Shown: positions 9,381 through 17,996, numbered from the stretch's first letter. The stretch is DNA of 64,000 bases from Bacteroidales bacterium (GCA_016286385.1 JAEESO010000003.1:99382-163381), one strand, 5' to 3'. The notes: generated from the letters alone by a model not told the origin. A program made the numbers and translations.

Positions 9381-9887
9381 CTAGATTTTCTCCAACCAGG
9401 CCCGGGGGACTCTTGCCCGGGCAAAGAGGCAATTCAGAAGCCCCACCACAACGTAGATTCTACCTTGCAGTTCTAGGACGTATCCTTCCACGCCTTTGAG
9501 TACGCCCTTGGTTACACGCACCTTCTCTCCTACAGAAAGTGGCTTATCCATGAGACCGCCTTCTTCAATGGACGCTTCCAGTACACGGCGGAAATCTTCC
9601 ATGCATTTATCGGCCACATACATTAGCTGATGCGTAGCGCAGTCGTTCACAAGAACAGCTTTTACTCCGTATGAGTGGACAAGATTCAGTGCTTCAAGTT
9701 TAGTAGCGCGCAGAAACACGAAGCTGGTGAGAAGAGGTTCTTCCACCACTCTGTTGCCGCGGGTGGAACGTCTCTCCCTGGTTGGGACAAAGTTCTCCAC
9801 GCCAAGCTGTGTGAGCCGGTTCCTTACTCCCAGCTCCGCTCCGTGATGCGTCTTTGCCACAAACCAATATGCTTTCTGTTCCGCCAT
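9381..9887 (-). CDS. UpxY-type transcription antiterminator (NusG family)
   Basis: A 168-residue NusG paralogue. The N-terminal NGN domain starts AYWFVAKTHHGAELGVRNRL and includes NFVPTRERR; the C-terminal KOW domain covers LSVGEKVRVTKGVLKGVEGYV. UpxY proteins of Bacteroides load on RNA polymerase near the start of capsule operons and prevent premature termination. Here the gene lies 9 bp downstream of the sugar transferase on the minus strand, so the pair is divergent from the 22-kb polysaccharide operon, instead of leading it as UpxY genes usually do. That it controls the divergent operon is inference. Confidence 0.85.
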   Translation of the reverse strand: MAEQKAYWFVAKTHHGAELGVRNRLTQLGVENFVPTRERRSTRGNRVVEEPLLTSFVFLRATKLEALNLVHSYGVKAVLVNDCATHQLMYVADKCMEDFRRVLEASIEEGGLMDKPLSVGEKVRVTKGVLKGVEGYVLELQGRIYVVVGLLNCLFARARVPRAWLEKI

Positions 9888-9896
9888 TGGCTCCCG

Positions 9897-11222
9897 TTAA
9901 AACTTCTTGCCAGTCACGATGCTCAGGAAAGTGAGCCCAAGTACCTTAATGTCAAACCAGACGGTATGGTTCCTAAGATAGTACAAATCCAGGTCCAGCC
10001 TAGTGAGCATTTTGTCCATAGTGTCCGTGTAGCCGTTGTACAATGTGGCGTAACTGGTAACACCGGGGCGAATCTGGAACAGGTAGTCGTACCTGGGATT
10101 ATAGTGTTTTATCTGGTTGATATAAAACTGCCTCTCCGGCCTGTATCCTATGAACGACATATCCCCCTTCAGGACATTCCAAAGCTGGGGAAGTTCGTCA
10201 AGATGATGCGCTCTCAGAAAACTTCCAACCCGCGTGAGGCGGGGATCCTCCTCTCCGGAATAAAGTGCAGGAGTACCCGAAGCCTCGGCGTCCGTGCGCA
10301 TGGAACGGAACTTATAGATATTGAACGGCTTGCCGCCACGGCCGATACGTTCCTGCACAAACAGCACCGGGCCGCCGTCTTCCCTTTTGATGAAATAGGC
10401 GCAAACTGCTATTACCGGGGAGAAAACAAGCAGCAAAAGACTTGACAGGCCTATATCGAAGCTGCGCTTGACCATATGGCCCAAAAGTGACATTCCGTCC
10501 CGCTGCTGAACGGTGTCACGCTCTTCATTCTTATCACCATGATCCCTGGTGGAATCATTCTCCATTATTGTACGCGGAAAGAAAACTCCGTCAACGCCGC
10601 CAAAACGCCACTGAAGATTCTCAAGATCCTCATCTGTCCTGCAGGCATACACCACATAATCCATTATCACGCGGCCGTTCATCTCAGGTTTCCTTGTAAG
10701 CAGGCCGATAACGTCATAGCCCTCCTTTTCCAGCTCCGAGGCCAGATTCAGCGAAGCATCGTCCGTTCCGGCCACAAGCGCAGTTTTGCGCGACGCCATC
10801 TGCGAGGGGTTGGGGCCGTGACCGGAAAGCAGCCTTGACGCCACCCTGATATACGACAGGGCTCCTAAGGTGAGAATAAAGTCCAGGAGAATAATCAGCA
10901 CGTATTGAAGCATCTGTGGAAGAACCACCAGCCCCACTAAAAGTGCAACCACAAGGATTGTTTCCTTTATGAGTATGGCAACCATTACCCTGGCAATAGA
11001 CCTTACCGTTGCATATTTTTTCACATCCCGGCTGCATCTGGAAATAAGGACTCCGGGAACGGTGCCCACTAACGCTGCTGCCAACCACTTGAGCACCAGC
11101 ACGGTAAATCCTGGAATTGGATCCGATATCCATCTTATCACAAGTATGCAAACAAGGGATGCAATCAGTGACAGCAGAATGTCCTGAGAAAGTGAAAATG
11201 ATATTAAATAATGCCGCCTCAT
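9897..11222 (-). CDS. Polyprenyl-phosphate sugar-1-phosphate transferase (WbaP/WcaJ type)
   Basis: The start was set at the ATG at 11222 (MRRHYLISFSLSQDILL), which follows a good -7 box and opens the first membrane segment; a more distal start would precede that promoter. The 441-residue protein has about four N-terminal transmembrane segments, a central nucleotide-binding-like domain (KTALVAGTDDASLNLASELE) and a C-terminal bacterial sugar transferase domain: KRSFDIGLSS..., FVQERIGRGGKPFNIYKFRSM and the catalytic DELPQLWNVLKGDMSFIGYRPE. Such enzymes place the first sugar phosphate on undecaprenyl phosphate in the inner membrane, starting polysaccharide repeat-unit assembly. It is probably the initiating enzyme for the adjacent operon, which has no other candidate. 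Confidence 0.9.
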   Translation of the reverse strand: MRRHYLISFSLSQDILLSLIASLVCILVIRWISDPIPGFTVLVLKWLAAALVGTVPGVLISRCSRDVKKYATVRSIARVMVAILIKETILVVALLVGLVVLPQMLQYVLIILLDFILTLGALSYIRVASRLLSGHGPNPSQMASRKTALVAGTDDASLNLASELEKEGYDVIGLLTRKPEMNGRVIMDYVVYACRTDEDLENLQWRFGGVDGVFFPRTIMENDSTRDHGDKNEERDTVQQRDGMSLLGHMVKRSFDIGLSSLLLLVFSPVIAVCAYFIKREDGGPVLFVQERIGRGGKPFNIYKFRSMRTDAEASGTPALYSGEEDPRLTRVGSFLRAHHLDELPQLWNVLKGDMSFIGYRPERQFYINQIKHYNPRYDYLFQIRPGVTSYATLYNGYTDTMDKMLTRLDLDLYYLRNHTVWFDIKVLGLTFLSIVTGKKF

Positions 11223-11233
11223 ATTATAATTTA

Positions 11234-11241
11234 CAAAGATA
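11234..11241 (-). promoter_or_regulatory. Predicted -7 box for the sugar transferase-upxY operon
   Basis: The minus strand reads TATCTTTG, an exact TAnnTTTG match, 11 nt upstream of the ATG at 11222. The leader would be very short. No clear -33 element was found. Confidence 0.45.
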
Positions 11242-11332
11242 ACATTTTTTCGCGGTTTTTGCCGGTTCAATCGGCCAAATAATCAAAAAAAGCCTTCCGA
11301 CATATTTAATTTGGCGTTTTTGAGGGTGTTTT

Positions 11333-11364
11333 CTTGCATTTTTTCCAAAGATGCTGTATTTTTG
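11333..11364 (+). promoter_or_regulatory. Predicted promoter of the 22-kb polysaccharide operon
   Basis: A CTTG at 11333-11336 (one mismatch to the -33 TTTG) and TATTTTTG at 11357-11364 (exact TAnnTTTG) are 20 bp apart, within the usual Bacteroides spacing. Transcription would start near 11371, leaving a leader of about 95 nt before the first gene. No flanking inverted repeats of the kind used for invertible capsule promoters were seen. Confidence 0.5.
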
Positions 11365-11400
11365 TGGCTTATATGGAAAGCATTTCCATAAGCACCGGTT

Positions 11401-11426
11401 CTGGGACGCTCAATTGACAGTCCCAG
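11401..11426 (+). promoter_or_regulatory. Stem-loop in the polysaccharide operon leader
   Basis: CTGGGAC at 11401-11407 and GTCCCAG at 11420-11426 form a perfect 7-bp stem with a 12-nt loop, inside the predicted leader and 39 nt before the first ATG. No T-run follows, so it is not a terminator. It may be a structure used for antitermination or translation control; this is inference. Confidence 0.4.
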
Positions 11427-11465
11427 CGGCGGAGCCGTATTTGAATTATAAAAGATTACAGCATA

Positions 11466-12155
11466 ATGAAAAAACTATTCGGCGTAACAATTGCCATCTT
11501 ACTTTCCTGTGTCCTTGCTTACGCGCAGCCCGTGAAGTTCAGCCACGAAGGCCGCTTTTATGTGGGGCTGCAGGCAGGACCTATGCTCAACATCAATGAG
11601 AACCATTTCTCCTACAAGGAAAACGGAAGGGCCTTGGGCCTTATCACTTACCAGGCCGGTCTGGTTGGAGGATACGACGTAAATGACATCTTCGGCCTCA
11701 GGCTCAGCGCCTCTTTCGCAAAGAATGCCAGCGCCTGCAACACCAGGAACACATCGGCCCACGGCTTCTATCCCTACTCCTTCAGCAGCGTGAATGTCTT
11801 TATGGATGCCATCCTGGACCTTCACGGCCTCTCCGACCTACTCACTCCCCTACGGATAAAACTGTACGGCGGTATGGGTCTGGGACATTCCTTCAATATG
11901 ACTGATTCCCACCACCCCTGGCAGGATGTATCGGACCCCAATACGGTATTCGGCTTCCGCTTCGGAGGAATTGTGGAGTATAATTTCAACCACCATTTTG
12001 GAATATTCGGAGATCTCTGCGGAGAAGCATATACGGATAAATACAACGGCCTTATGCCAAGCGCAGAAGAACAGGCCAGCGATTTCGAAGGTTATGGCGG
12101 TTTCCCGCTGGATCTTCGCGGACTGATATCATTTGGAGTACTATACAGGTTTTAA
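11466..12155 (+). CDS. Outer-membrane beta-barrel protein, first gene of polysaccharide operon
   Basis: The 229-residue protein has a cleavable signal peptide (MKKLFGVTIAILLSCVLAYA, then QP). The mature chain alternates polar and hydrophobic residues in barrel-like strands (FYVGLQAGPMLNINEN, YQAGLVGGYDVNDIFGLRLSASF, IFGDLCGEAY) and ends in LISFGVLYRF, with the C-terminal Phe typical of outer-membrane barrels recognised by BamA. It belongs to the broad small-porin/OmpW-like barrel group; the exact function is unknown. It precedes the OmpA-like gene by 5 bp, and its place at the head of a capsule operon suggests a surface or anchoring role for the polymer, which is inference. Confidence 0.75.
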   Translation: MKKLFGVTIAILLSCVLAYAQPVKFSHEGRFYVGLQAGPMLNINENHFSYKENGRALGLITYQAGLVGGYDVNDIFGLRLSASFAKNASACNTRNTSAHGFYPYSFSSVNVFMDAILDLHGLSDLLTPLRIKLYGGMGLGHSFNMTDSHHPWQDVSDPNTVFGFRFGGIVEYNFNHHFGIFGDLCGEAYTDKYNGLMPSAEEQASDFEGYGGFPLDLRGLISFGVLYRF

Positions 12156-12160
12156 AATAG

Positions 12161-13225
12161 ATGAAAAAGATTGCACTCATAGCTGCCGCCCTTTTATCGC
12201 TTTCAATAGCGGCACGCGCCCAGGAAGAACCCAAAGACAACAGCAGTTGGTTCGTTGGAGCCGGACTGGGAATGAATTTCGGCTTTGACGGCCAGCGCAA
12301 TACAGACCGCGAGACTTCGCACAATGGCGCCGGTATTGCCGATGACATCTACTTCGGCTACTGGTTCAGTAACTGGGGAGGTTTCCGTGCAGGTCTCCAG
12401 GGCCTTTCCATTTCCGACAAATTCACGGACTTCGGCTATAAGAGATATGAGTATCTCCACGGTGATATGCTCATCCGCGCCCATCGCAACATTATCCCCT
12501 ACCTCCACATTGGCTGGGCAAGGATAGACAACAGCGCCCTGGGCGGAGGTGCAGGTATCGCATTCCCCCTTTATATCACCAAGAGGATAGCAATTGTCCC
12601 CGACATCAAGGCCACAGCTTACAGCAGCCGCATCTATGAGAATTCCAAGAGTTTTCCCGCCGTTTCTTTGAGCGCAACTCTTGGCCTGAGCATCAATCTT
12701 GGCAAGCCGCATAGAAGGCCCACCACCATAACCGTACAGCCCCAGCCCATAACGGTGGTTGTCCCCGAAGTGCGTCCTACTCTTGTCCGCGACACCGTGG
12801 TTGTGGATAAGATCAACCGTAATCCTTATTCAGACAATTCCTCTTCATCCAAGTCCCTGACCGGTGATCACGACACAGACCATCCGGTCATTACCACCAT
12901 CAGCGCCGAAGCCCTCTTTGACAGCAACAGCGACATTATCCGTGCCGATGCCAGGGATACACTCATGGACGTTGTGAATTGGATGAAGGATCACCCCGAC
13001 AGCGGAATCATCGTTGAAGGCCACACCGACAGCGTCGGCGGCAGGGAATTCAACATGAATCTGTCTCTGCGCCGTGCCCAGAGCGTGAAAAACTTCCTGG
13101 TGCACAATGGCGCCCGTGCTTCCCTGATAAGCATCGACGGGTATGGCTATTCCCGTCCGGTGGCCTCAAACAACACCGAGGAAGGACGCCAGCGCAACCG
13201 CCGTGTTGAGGTGAGGGTATGGTAA
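12161..13225 (+). CDS. OmpA family protein with barrel and peptidoglycan-binding domain
   Basis: The 354-residue protein has a signal peptide (ending AARA, then QEE), an N-terminal barrel-like half with Gly- and aromatic-rich strands (SSWFVGAGLGMNFGFDG, YFGYWFSNWGGFRAG), a short linker, and a C-terminal OmpA domain (about residues 245-354). That domain shows LFDSNSDIIR, VEGHTDSVGG, the LSLRRAQSVKNFL helix and EGRQRNRRVEVRV, i.e. the Asp and Arg residues that bind diaminopimelate. It would link the outer membrane to peptidoglycan. Being second in a polysaccharide operon is unusual; it may support export or attachment of the polymer. Confidence 0.88.
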   Translation: MKKIALIAAALLSLSIAARAQEEPKDNSSWFVGAGLGMNFGFDGQRNTDRETSHNGAGIADDIYFGYWFSNWGGFRAGLQGLSISDKFTDFGYKRYEYLHGDMLIRAHRNIIPYLHIGWARIDNSALGGGAGIAFPLYITKRIAIVPDIKATAYSSRIYENSKSFPAVSLSATLGLSINLGKPHRRPTTITVQPQPITVVVPEVRPTLVRDTVVVDKINRNPYSDNSSSSKSLTGDHDTDHPVITTISAEALFDSNSDIIRADARDTLMDVVNWMKDHPDSGIIVEGHTDSVGGREFNMNLSLRRAQSVKNFLVHNGARASLISIDGYGYSRPVASNNTEEGRQRNRRVEVRVW

Positions 13226-13235
13226 CCCGGATTCA

Positions 13236-15029
13236 ATGATCAGCATCAAAGAAAAGAAAGATTGCTGCGGCTGTAATGCCTGTGGGGATATTTGTCCCCA
13301 CAATGCCATCTCTTTCAAGACTGATATTGAAGGATTCTGGTACCCGGAGGTTAATCCTGACATATGCGTCGATTGCGGGCTGTGCAATAAGGTATGCCCG
13401 GTAATCAACATCAAGGCTCTGAAGAAGAATGACCTTGAGGAACCGGTGTGCTATGCCGCCGAGCATAATAACCTGGAGGTCATCTTCGACAGTACATCAG
13501 GAGGCTTGTTTTCCGCTTTGGCGGAAATCATGTACCGCTCTGGCGGATATGTGGGAGGAGCCATCTACAATGACGATTTTTCAGTCCGTCATTTCATCTC
13601 CAATGATAAGACGGATTTGCCTAAGTTACGCAGTTCAAAGTACCTTCAGAGTAACCTTGAAGGGTTTTATCGGCAAGTAAAGTCTTTAGTTGTGAAAGGT
13701 GAAAACGTGCTGGTCTGCGGCACGCCTTGCCAGATGGCTGGCTTAAGGGCCTTTTTAGGAAAAGACTATGAAAACCTGATTGTAGTGGACTTCGTATGCC
13801 GCGGAATCAACTCGCCAAAAGCCGTTAAAAAATACCTTCAATCCTTTGAAGACCGATACGGGTCTCCCGTTGTGTATGTTAAATCAAAATCCAAGGAATA
13901 TGGCTGGCGAAACCTTACCCAGAAGGTGATTCTGGCCGATGGGAGGCATATTTATGAGACCAAGCAGGAGAACAAGTTTACCAAAGGCTATCTCAGCACC
14001 AACGCTTTTTGCCGTCCGTCCTGCTATGAATGCCAGTTCAAGGGATTCCCAAGAATGGCGGATATCACTTTGGCCGACTTCTGGGGCATTGAGAAGGTAA
14101 ATCCCCAAATGGATAAAAACTTAGGGACCTCTATGGTTATGATTAACTCCCAAAAGGGCTTGGCCTATTTTGAAAGAGTGAAATCAAGGATCAAGTATGT
14201 CCCCGTATCGTTCCAAAACGCCGTTGCCGGCAACCCGGCTTTTCTCAAGCCACTCGACCCTCCCAAAGTGGATAGGGAACAGTTTTTCAAAGACCTTGAC
14301 AGAATGCCTTTCACAAGCCTTTCTGAAGAGTATTTCAAGGACTTTCCTGTCAGCAGAAAGAAGAAAGCCCTGCTGTTTGTTCGCCGTGTCATGCGTCTGA
14401 TTACCGAGCTGTTCGGTTCTACAACTGCCACCATAAAGACGCTCTGCCATTCCAGGATAAAGGATATACTTTCCGGCAATTATATGCTTATTAGGAAGCA
14501 TTCCGTTATTGATATTTCCCGTGATGCCACTCTCCAGATCAAAGGCCTTTTCTGCGTAGGGAATAAAAAATTGAAAAAATCCAAATTGGAGACCAGACTT
14601 CTAGTTGAAAAAAATGCATCTTTGCTTTCAGATGGTTTTGTGTCTTTGGGGTATGGGGCCGATGTTGAAGTCTTTGAAGGAGCGACACTGCATTTTAAAG
14701 GGAATACAGGCGCCAACATTAATCTGACCATCGTCTGTGCCGATCATATAGAAATCGGCAAGGACGTAATGATTGGAAGGGGTGTTACTATTCGCGACAA
14801 TAATGGGGATCACTATATTAACCGTCCCGGTTACAAAACATCTAAGCCTGTTATAATCGGCGATAAAGCTTGGCTTTGTGAAGGTTGTACAATTATGTCC
14901 GGAGTAAAAATCGGAGCAGGTGCCATTATTGGAGCACACGCTTTTGTCACATCAAATGTGCCGGCTCATACGATGGTTTCCGGTAATCCCGCAGTGATTG
15001 TAGACGAAGACGTCCTCTGGAAATATTAA
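13236..15029 (+). CDS. Fusion: FrhB-like iron-sulfur protein plus hexapeptide acyltransferase
   Basis: One 597-residue frame joins two domains. Residues 1-385: two ferredoxin-type 4Fe-4S motifs (C10-x2-C-x2-C-x3-C20 and C44-x2-C-x2-C-x3-C54) followed by an FrhB/FdhB C-terminal-like domain, of the type that occurs in Bacteroidales capsule loci beside pyruvyl transferases. About residues 430-597: a left-handed beta-helix acyltransferase (IEIGKDVMIGRGVTI, KPVIIGDKAWLCEGCTIMSGVKIGAGAIIGA, MVSGNPAVIVDED) as in sugar O- and N-acyltransferases. The second half is the only acyltransferase in the operon and so the likely acceptor-transfer step for the acyl chain made by the genes that follow. The electron donor and the reaction of the first half are unknown. 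Confidence 0.85.
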   Translation: MISIKEKKDCCGCNACGDICPHNAISFKTDIEGFWYPEVNPDICVDCGLCNKVCPVINIKALKKNDLEEPVCYAAEHNNLEVIFDSTSGGLFSALAEIMYRSGGYVGGAIYNDDFSVRHFISNDKTDLPKLRSSKYLQSNLEGFYRQVKSLVVKGENVLVCGTPCQMAGLRAFLGKDYENLIVVDFVCRGINSPKAVKKYLQSFEDRYGSPVVYVKSKSKEYGWRNLTQKVILADGRHIYETKQENKFTKGYLSTNAFCRPSCYECQFKGFPRMADITLADFWGIEKVNPQMDKNLGTSMVMINSQKGLAYFERVKSRIKYVPVSFQNAVAGNPAFLKPLDPPKVDREQFFKDLDRMPFTSLSEEYFKDFPVSRKKKALLFVRRVMRLITELFGSTTATIKTLCHSRIKDILSGNYMLIRKHSVIDISRDATLQIKGLFCVGNKKLKKSKLETRLLVEKNASLLSDGFVSLGYGADVEVFEGATLHFKGNTGANINLTIVCADHIEIGKDVMIGRGVTIRDNNGDHYINRPGYKTSKPVIIGDKAWLCEGCTIMSGVKIGAGAIIGAHAFVTSNVPAHTMVSGNPAVIVDEDVLWKY

Positions 15030-15038
15030 TATCGTATC

Positions 15039-15782
15039 ATGGTTTACAATAACCCCTTTTCCCTTGAGGGAAAAACCATTTTAGTCACCGGAGCTTCTTC
15101 CGGGATAGGGAAAAGCATCGCCATTGCGTGTTCCCAAATGGGCGGCACTGTAATCATCACCGGGCGGAATGAAGAACGGCTGCAGGAGACGATGAATCAA
15201 TTAAGCGGAAGTGGGCATTCGGCCATCTCCGGAGACTTGACTGACGGGGAAGCCAGGCACAGGATTGCATCCTTGACACCTGCCTTGGACGGAGTGGTAC
15301 ATTGCGCCGGAATTGGGCACACTAAAATGTGCAAGCAGATAGAAGAGAGCGACTTGCAGACTGTCATGGGCATCAATTTCAACGCCCAGGTTCTTCTGCA
15401 GAAAGAGCTGCAGTGCTGTAAGAAAATCAACAAGAAGGGCTCCATCGTTTTCATCTCGTCCATTGCAGTAACAAAAGCCATTGTTGCCAATGCTGTTTAC
15501 AGTGCGTCCAAAGGAGCCATCACTTCATACGCCAATTGTCTTCAGTTGGAACTTGCACCACGCCAAATCAGGGTTAATACGGTTCATCCGGCTATGGTAT
15601 GGACAGATTTGATTTACAATAGCGTATTGGGAGAAGAAGAGCTGAAGGCCGATATGGAGAAATACCCGCTGAAACGCTATGGGAATCCTGAAGATGTTGC
15701 ATATCTGGTGGTTTATTTGCTCTCTGATGCATCTCAGTGGATGACCGGCAATCATATTGAAATCACAGGAGGATATAGATAA
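15039..15782 (+). CDS. SDR family 3-oxoacyl reductase-like protein
   Basis: A 247-residue short-chain dehydrogenase/reductase of FabG type. The nucleotide motif TGASSGIG is at 17-24, the structural VHCAG at about 87-91, and the catalytic Ser140/141-Tyr154-x3-Lys158 (SIAVTKA..., YSASKGA) is complete. It ends in the usual WMTGNHIEITGGYR. The context, next to KAS III and ACP genes, suggests reduction of a 3-oxoacyl-ACP to the 3-hydroxy form with NADPH in the cytoplasm. A sugar-modifying reductase is possible but less likely. Gaps to both neighbours are 9 bp. Confidence 0.85.
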   Translation: MVYNNPFSLEGKTILVTGASSGIGKSIAIACSQMGGTVIITGRNEERLQETMNQLSGSGHSAISGDLTDGEARHRIASLTPALDGVVHCAGIGHTKMCKQIEESDLQTVMGINFNAQVLLQKELQCCKKINKKGSIVFISSIAVTKAIVANAVYSASKGAITSYANCLQLELAPRQIRVNTVHPAMVWTDLIYNSVLGEEELKADMEKYPLKRYGNPEDVAYLVVYLLSDASQWMTGNHIEITGGYR

Positions 15783-15791
15783 GCTATTACT

Positions 15792-16757
15792 ATGGCGTTC
15801 ATAAAAGCACTCTCCTACTATCTGCCAGAGCGGATCATAACAAATGAGGAACTCTGCCAAGAGCTAGATGACCCCAAGATCGATTCTTTGTCAAAGCAGG
15901 CTGGAATTCGCGTAAGACACGTGGCGGCACCTCATCAAACTGCTGCTGATATGGCAATAGAAGCTGCCAGAAACCTTTTCAAAGAGTACGGAATTAATCC
16001 AACGGATATTGGTTTTGTCCTGTATTGTACGCAGTGTTCAGACTATCAGATTCCGTCATCCTCTTGCATTATTCAAGATCAATTGGGGATTCCTGTCACT
16101 GCAGGAGCCGTAACCATTGATTCCGGTTGCTCCGGCTTTGTATATGGTCTTGCCCTTGCAAACAGTCTGATTGAGGCCGGTGTTTCTGACAGTGTCCTAT
16201 TTCTCACATCCGATACTTCAAGTAAAAACTTACTTCCGAAAGATAAGAACCGGATGCTGTTCGGGGATGCTGCGGCGGCCACACTCATCGGCAAAGAAGG
16301 AATAGCGGAAATAGGGGAATTCGTCCTTGGGACAGACGGAAGTGGATACGACAAACTTATAATAAGAAATGGAGGGAGCCGCAATAAAGCCAAGGATGGG
16401 TCTGACGGAGACTATGTCTATATGGACGGAGAAGCCATCTTCAATTTCACAATGGAAAGGGTCCCTCCCATGATTACCCAAGTCCTCTCCAGCAATGGCA
16501 TCAGTCAGGATCTCATTGATTACTATGTCTTTCATCAGCCCAACAAGTTTATGCTTACCATGCTGAGAAAGATTTGCGGCATACCGAAGGAGAAGTTTTA
16601 TATTAACCTGGAAGAAACAGGAAATACCACATCCTCGTCCGTGCCTGTCGGTTTGGCAAATTGTATCGCTGATGGAACCATTCATCAGGGAATGAACGTG
16701 ATGATTTCCGGATTTGGCGTTGGACTATCTTGGGGTGGAGCTGTTTTGAAGTTTTAA
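15792..16757 (+). CDS. 3-oxoacyl-ACP synthase III (KAS III) family protein, copy 1
   Basis: A 321-residue thiolase-fold condensing enzyme of the FabH type. The catalytic triad is intact: Cys113 in SGCSGFVYGL, His246 in FHQPNK and Asn276 in ETGNTTSSS; the C-terminal GFGVGLSWGGAVL is typical. KAS III enzymes join an acyl-CoA or acyl-ACP starter to malonyl-ACP. With an ACP gene 12 bp downstream and a paralogue after it, this is a dedicated accessory synthase, not the housekeeping FabH. Its starter unit cannot be deduced. Confidence 0.9.
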   Translation: MAFIKALSYYLPERIITNEELCQELDDPKIDSLSKQAGIRVRHVAAPHQTAADMAIEAARNLFKEYGINPTDIGFVLYCTQCSDYQIPSSSCIIQDQLGIPVTAGAVTIDSGCSGFVYGLALANSLIEAGVSDSVLFLTSDTSSKNLLPKDKNRMLFGDAAAATLIGKEGIAEIGEFVLGTDGSGYDKLIIRNGGSRNKAKDGSDGDYVYMDGEAIFNFTMERVPPMITQVLSSNGISQDLIDYYVFHQPNKFMLTMLRKICGIPKEKFYINLEETGNTTSSSVPVGLANCIADGTIHQGMNVMISGFGVGLSWGGAVLKF

Positions 16758-16769
16758 ATTTTATACCAT

Positions 16770-16991
16770 ATGACACTTGACGGATTTGTTGCCATTTTTG
16801 CAGACTTATTAGAAGATACCGATCCTTCAGAAATTGGTCCTGACACCTATTATCAGGAGCTGGATGAGTGGAGTTCCTTACTTAATCTGGGCGTTATCGC
16901 AATGGTGAAAACCCAAATGGGTAAAGACATCACCATCAAGGAAATACGCGGCTGCGAAACAATTAAGGACCTTTACGAGCATCTGCAGTAG
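16770..16991 (+). CDS. Acyl carrier protein dedicated to the polysaccharide operon
   Basis: A 73-residue acidic helical protein. The phosphopantetheine site reads EWSSLLNLGVIAMV: Ser36 stands in the DSL-like position, with Ser35 in place of the usual Asp. The spacing to helix II and the final IKDLYEHL are ACP-like. It is sandwiched between two KAS III genes (12 bp and 3 bp gaps) and would carry the growing acyl chain in the cytoplasm after loading by a phosphopantetheinyl transferase encoded elsewhere. It is not the housekeeping AcpP, whose motif is DSLD. Confidence 0.85.
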   Translation: MTLDGFVAIFADLLEDTDPSEIGPDTYYQELDEWSSLLNLGVIAMVKTQMGKDITIKEIRGCETIKDLYEHLQ

Positions 16992-16994
16992 AGT

Positions 16995-17996
16995 ATGGCC
17001 TTCATCAGGGCTATAAGTTATTACCTTCCGGAAAGACTCCTTGACAATTTTGAACTGTCAAGCATATTTCCGGAATGGAGCATAGACAAAATCTCTTCAA
17101 AGGTAGGGATAACCTCCAGACATCTTGCCTCTGAAGATGAGACTGCCGGCGATTTGGCGGTGAAAGCCGCAGAGTCGCTGTTTTCTGAATATGGCATCGA
17201 ACGGGAGTCGGTTGACTTTGTCCTTCTATGCACACAAAGCCCGGACTATTTACTTCCCACCACTGCCTGTATCATTCAAGACCGCTTGCGGATTCCGCAA
17301 TCTGCGGGAGCGCTTGATTTCAACCTTGGCTGCTCAGGCTTTGTGTATGGACTTGCTCTGGCAAAAGGCTTGATAGCCGGCGCAATGGCTCATAATGTGC
17401 TTTTACTGACAGCGGAAACATACAGCAAATATCTCCATCCTTCCGATAAAGGCAACCGTTCCATTTTCGGGGATGGTGCTGCGGCCTGTCTTGTCTCAGA
17501 AACCGGATTTGCCCAGATAGGTGAGTTCGTTCTGGGAACAGACGGCAGCGGTTATGATAAACTGATCGTGCGCGATGGCGGAGCCCGTCACCGTGAAAAA
17601 AACGGCAAGGTGGTCCAGGATGAGTCCGGCAGCGAAATGAGGGATGATTTCCTTTATATGAACGGCGGGGACATATTTAATTTCACCTTGAAGGTAATCC
17701 CCGAACTGGAAAAGCAGGTTCTTCAAAAAAACGGGCTGGAAGAGAAAGACGTTGATTATTTTGTTTTCCATCAGGCAAACAAGTTGATGCTTGAAACTGT
17801 CCGTAAGGTTTGCAGCATTGCCCCGGAACGCTTTTACTTGAATATGGAACAAGTAGGCAATACAGTTTCTTCCACTATTCCCATTGCACTGAAAGACTGC
17901 ATGGACAACGGTACTGTTTCCTCCGGGATGACGGTTATGATAGCTGGATTTGGTGTGGGCCTTAGCTGGGGTGGAACAGTTTTGAAGTGGCTATGA
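16995..17996 (+). CDS. 3-oxoacyl-ACP synthase III (KAS III) family protein, copy 2
   Basis: 333 residues, clearly paralogous to the preceding KAS III (same MAFI...YYLPER start and shared GEFVLGTDGSGYDKLI segment) but with an insertion of about 12 residues near 200-215. The triad is intact: Cys113 in LGCSGFVYGL, His257 in FHQANK and Asn287 in QVGNTVSS. Two KAS III copies around one ACP suggest two different condensations, for example starter loading and a second extension. The gene overlaps the aldo-keto reductase start by 4 bp. Confidence 0.9.
   Translation: MAFIRAISYYLPERLLDNFELSSIFPEWSIDKISSKVGITSRHLASEDETAGDLAVKAAESLFSEYGIERESVDFVLLCTQSPDYLLPTTACIIQDRLRIPQSAGALDFNLGCSGFVYGLALAKGLIAGAMAHNVLLLTAETYSKYLHPSDKGNRSIFGDGAAACLVSETGFAQIGEFVLGTDGSGYDKLIVRDGGARHREKNGKVVQDESGSEMRDDFLYMNGGDIFNFTLKVIPELEKQVLQKNGLEEKDVDYFVFHQANKLMLETVRKVCSIAPERFYLNMEQVGNTVSSTIPIALKDCMDNGTVSSGMTVMIAGFGVGLSWGGTVLKWL

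Noticed and set aside
11270..11465. Invertible capsule promoter
   Set aside because: I looked for flanking inverted repeats around the predicted promoter and found none, and no recombinase gene is in the window.
13236..14390. Coenzyme F420 hydrogenase beta subunit, literally
   Set aside because: The domain is FrhB-like, but F420 metabolism is not expected here and the homologues in capsule loci are not F420 enzymes; I kept only the domain name.
15792..17996. Housekeeping FabH and AcpP
   Set aside because: Two KAS III paralogues with an ACP lacking DSL inside a polysaccharide operon argue for a dedicated pathway, not primary fatty acid synthesis.
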